This document shows, piece by piece, positions 5,953-6,397 of a stretch of DNA of 6,397 nt. The stretch covers positions 1 through 6,397 of the forward strand of contig CAMFKA010000126.1 of the NCBI GenBank assembly GCA_945957185.1. The letters are read 5' to 3'. The position numbers and the translations under genes were made by a program. The notes under the pieces were generated by a model that had not been told where the DNA came from, did not search any database, and worked only from the letters and a program-made list of their open reading frames with translations. This DNA is from an uncultured Chlamydiaceae bacterium. Its GTDB lineage: Bacteria > Chlamydiota > Chlamydiia > Chlamydiales > Parachlamydiaceae. The number at the start of each line of letters is the position of its first letter. The first letter of the stretch is position 1.

Positions 5953-6397
5953 TTACACTCTCTGTATATACTCTTCTGTTATCGTATCGACTTTGACAAT
6001 ATCGCCGGCATCGACAAATTGAGGGACGAGAATCTTCGCTCCGGTTTCCAAAACTGCACGGCGGTTTCCACCGGACTCCCCTTCAATTTTTGAGATCATG
6101 AGCTCGAGGTATTGCGGAAGCTCGACAGCGAAGATCGAGTCGCCATAAAAAGCTGCTTTGACTTCTACCCCTTCTTTCAAAAAATTCATTTTGTTGCCGA
6201 CGATATCTTCTGGGATATTCACTTGTTCCAAATTCCCCACATCGAGGAAAAGGTAGCCGGCATCTTCGGGATAGAGAAATTCCAGTCGTCTTTCAGCGAG
6301 CGAAACGTCTTTGATTTGCTGATCAAGCTTAAAACTTTTCTCAACGATTCCGTTTGTAGCTAGATCTCGCAATTTTGCTTTGATGAACGGTGTTCCC
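5953..6397 (-). CDS. efp: Translation elongation factor P (5' end beyond the window)
   Basis: EF-P binds ribosomes stalled on consecutive prolines and stimulates peptide bond formation. The open frame runs off the window edge; about 147 codons are present, beginning GTPFIKAKLRDLATNG, so roughly 40 N-terminal residues are missing, including the loop whose tip residue is modified in many bacteria. An apparent start near 6372 is a TTG codon inside the conserved region and not the true start. The remaining sequence covers the end of domain I, domain II, and domain III with the family signature region (RRAVLETGAKILVPQFVDAG, then DIVKVDT) and the C-terminus EYIQRV. The wording of the fragment fits the first of the two EF-P paralogues of Chlamydiota, which is encoded just upstream of accB-accC. 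It is the first visible gene of the efp-accB-accC unit; its promoter is outside the window. Confidence 0.93.
   Translation of the reverse strand, partial: GTPFIKAKLRDLATNGIVEKSFKLDQQIKDVSLAERRLEFLYPEDAGYLFLDVGNLEQVNIPEDIVGNKMNFLKEGVEVKAAFYGDSIFAVELPQYLELMISKIEGESGGNRRAVLETGAKILVPQFVDAGDIVKVDTITEEYIQRV

Noticed and set aside
5953..6372. EF-P as a complete 139-residue protein starting at 6372
   Set aside because: The codon is TTG inside the conserved KAKLRDL segment, and the open frame continues to the window edge with EF-P-like sequence. The gene is cut by the window.

Overview
The minus-strand gene order efp-accB-accC, together with the sequence of the EF-P fragment (its C-terminus ends in EYIQRV, as I remember it for the chlamydial EfpA-1 paralogue), points to a member of the phylum Chlamydiota. 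The accessory genes and long intergenic repeats fit an environmental, amoeba-associated lineage (Waddlia, Parachlamydia or Criblamydia type) better than the compact Chlamydia genomes. This assignment rests on remembered synteny and motifs, not on a search.

Right part (4056-6397, minus strand): a housekeeping operon read right to left. It holds the 3' part of an elongation factor P gene, then accB (biotin carboxyl carrier protein), then accC (biotin carboxylase). AccB and AccC form the first half of acetyl-CoA carboxylase, the entry step of fatty acid synthesis. The carboxyltransferase genes accA and accD are not in the window.

Left part (237-3744, plus strand): two consecutive paralogous genes for proteins of 585 and 571 residues that I do not recognise. 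Both have a Ser/Asn/Tyr-rich N-terminus low in charge, a long low-complexity segment, a basic cluster resembling a nuclear localisation signal, and then two diverged copies of one domain of roughly 200 residues marked by a basic-WWS motif. They may be secreted effectors that act in the host nucleus. This is the most interesting item in the window. A good sigma-70/66-type promoter precedes the first gene, and a 34-base gap with a perfect hairpin separates the two.

Intergenic regions: the convergent space between the second paralogue and accC (3745-4055) is filled by a symmetric repeat element with long G-rich/C-rich inverted arms and a repeated 22-base end motif. A second, partial copy in the same direction lies at 1-153, so the two-gene cassette is bracketed by the same repeat family. 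No transposase, integrase, tRNA, rRNA or CRISPR array was seen.
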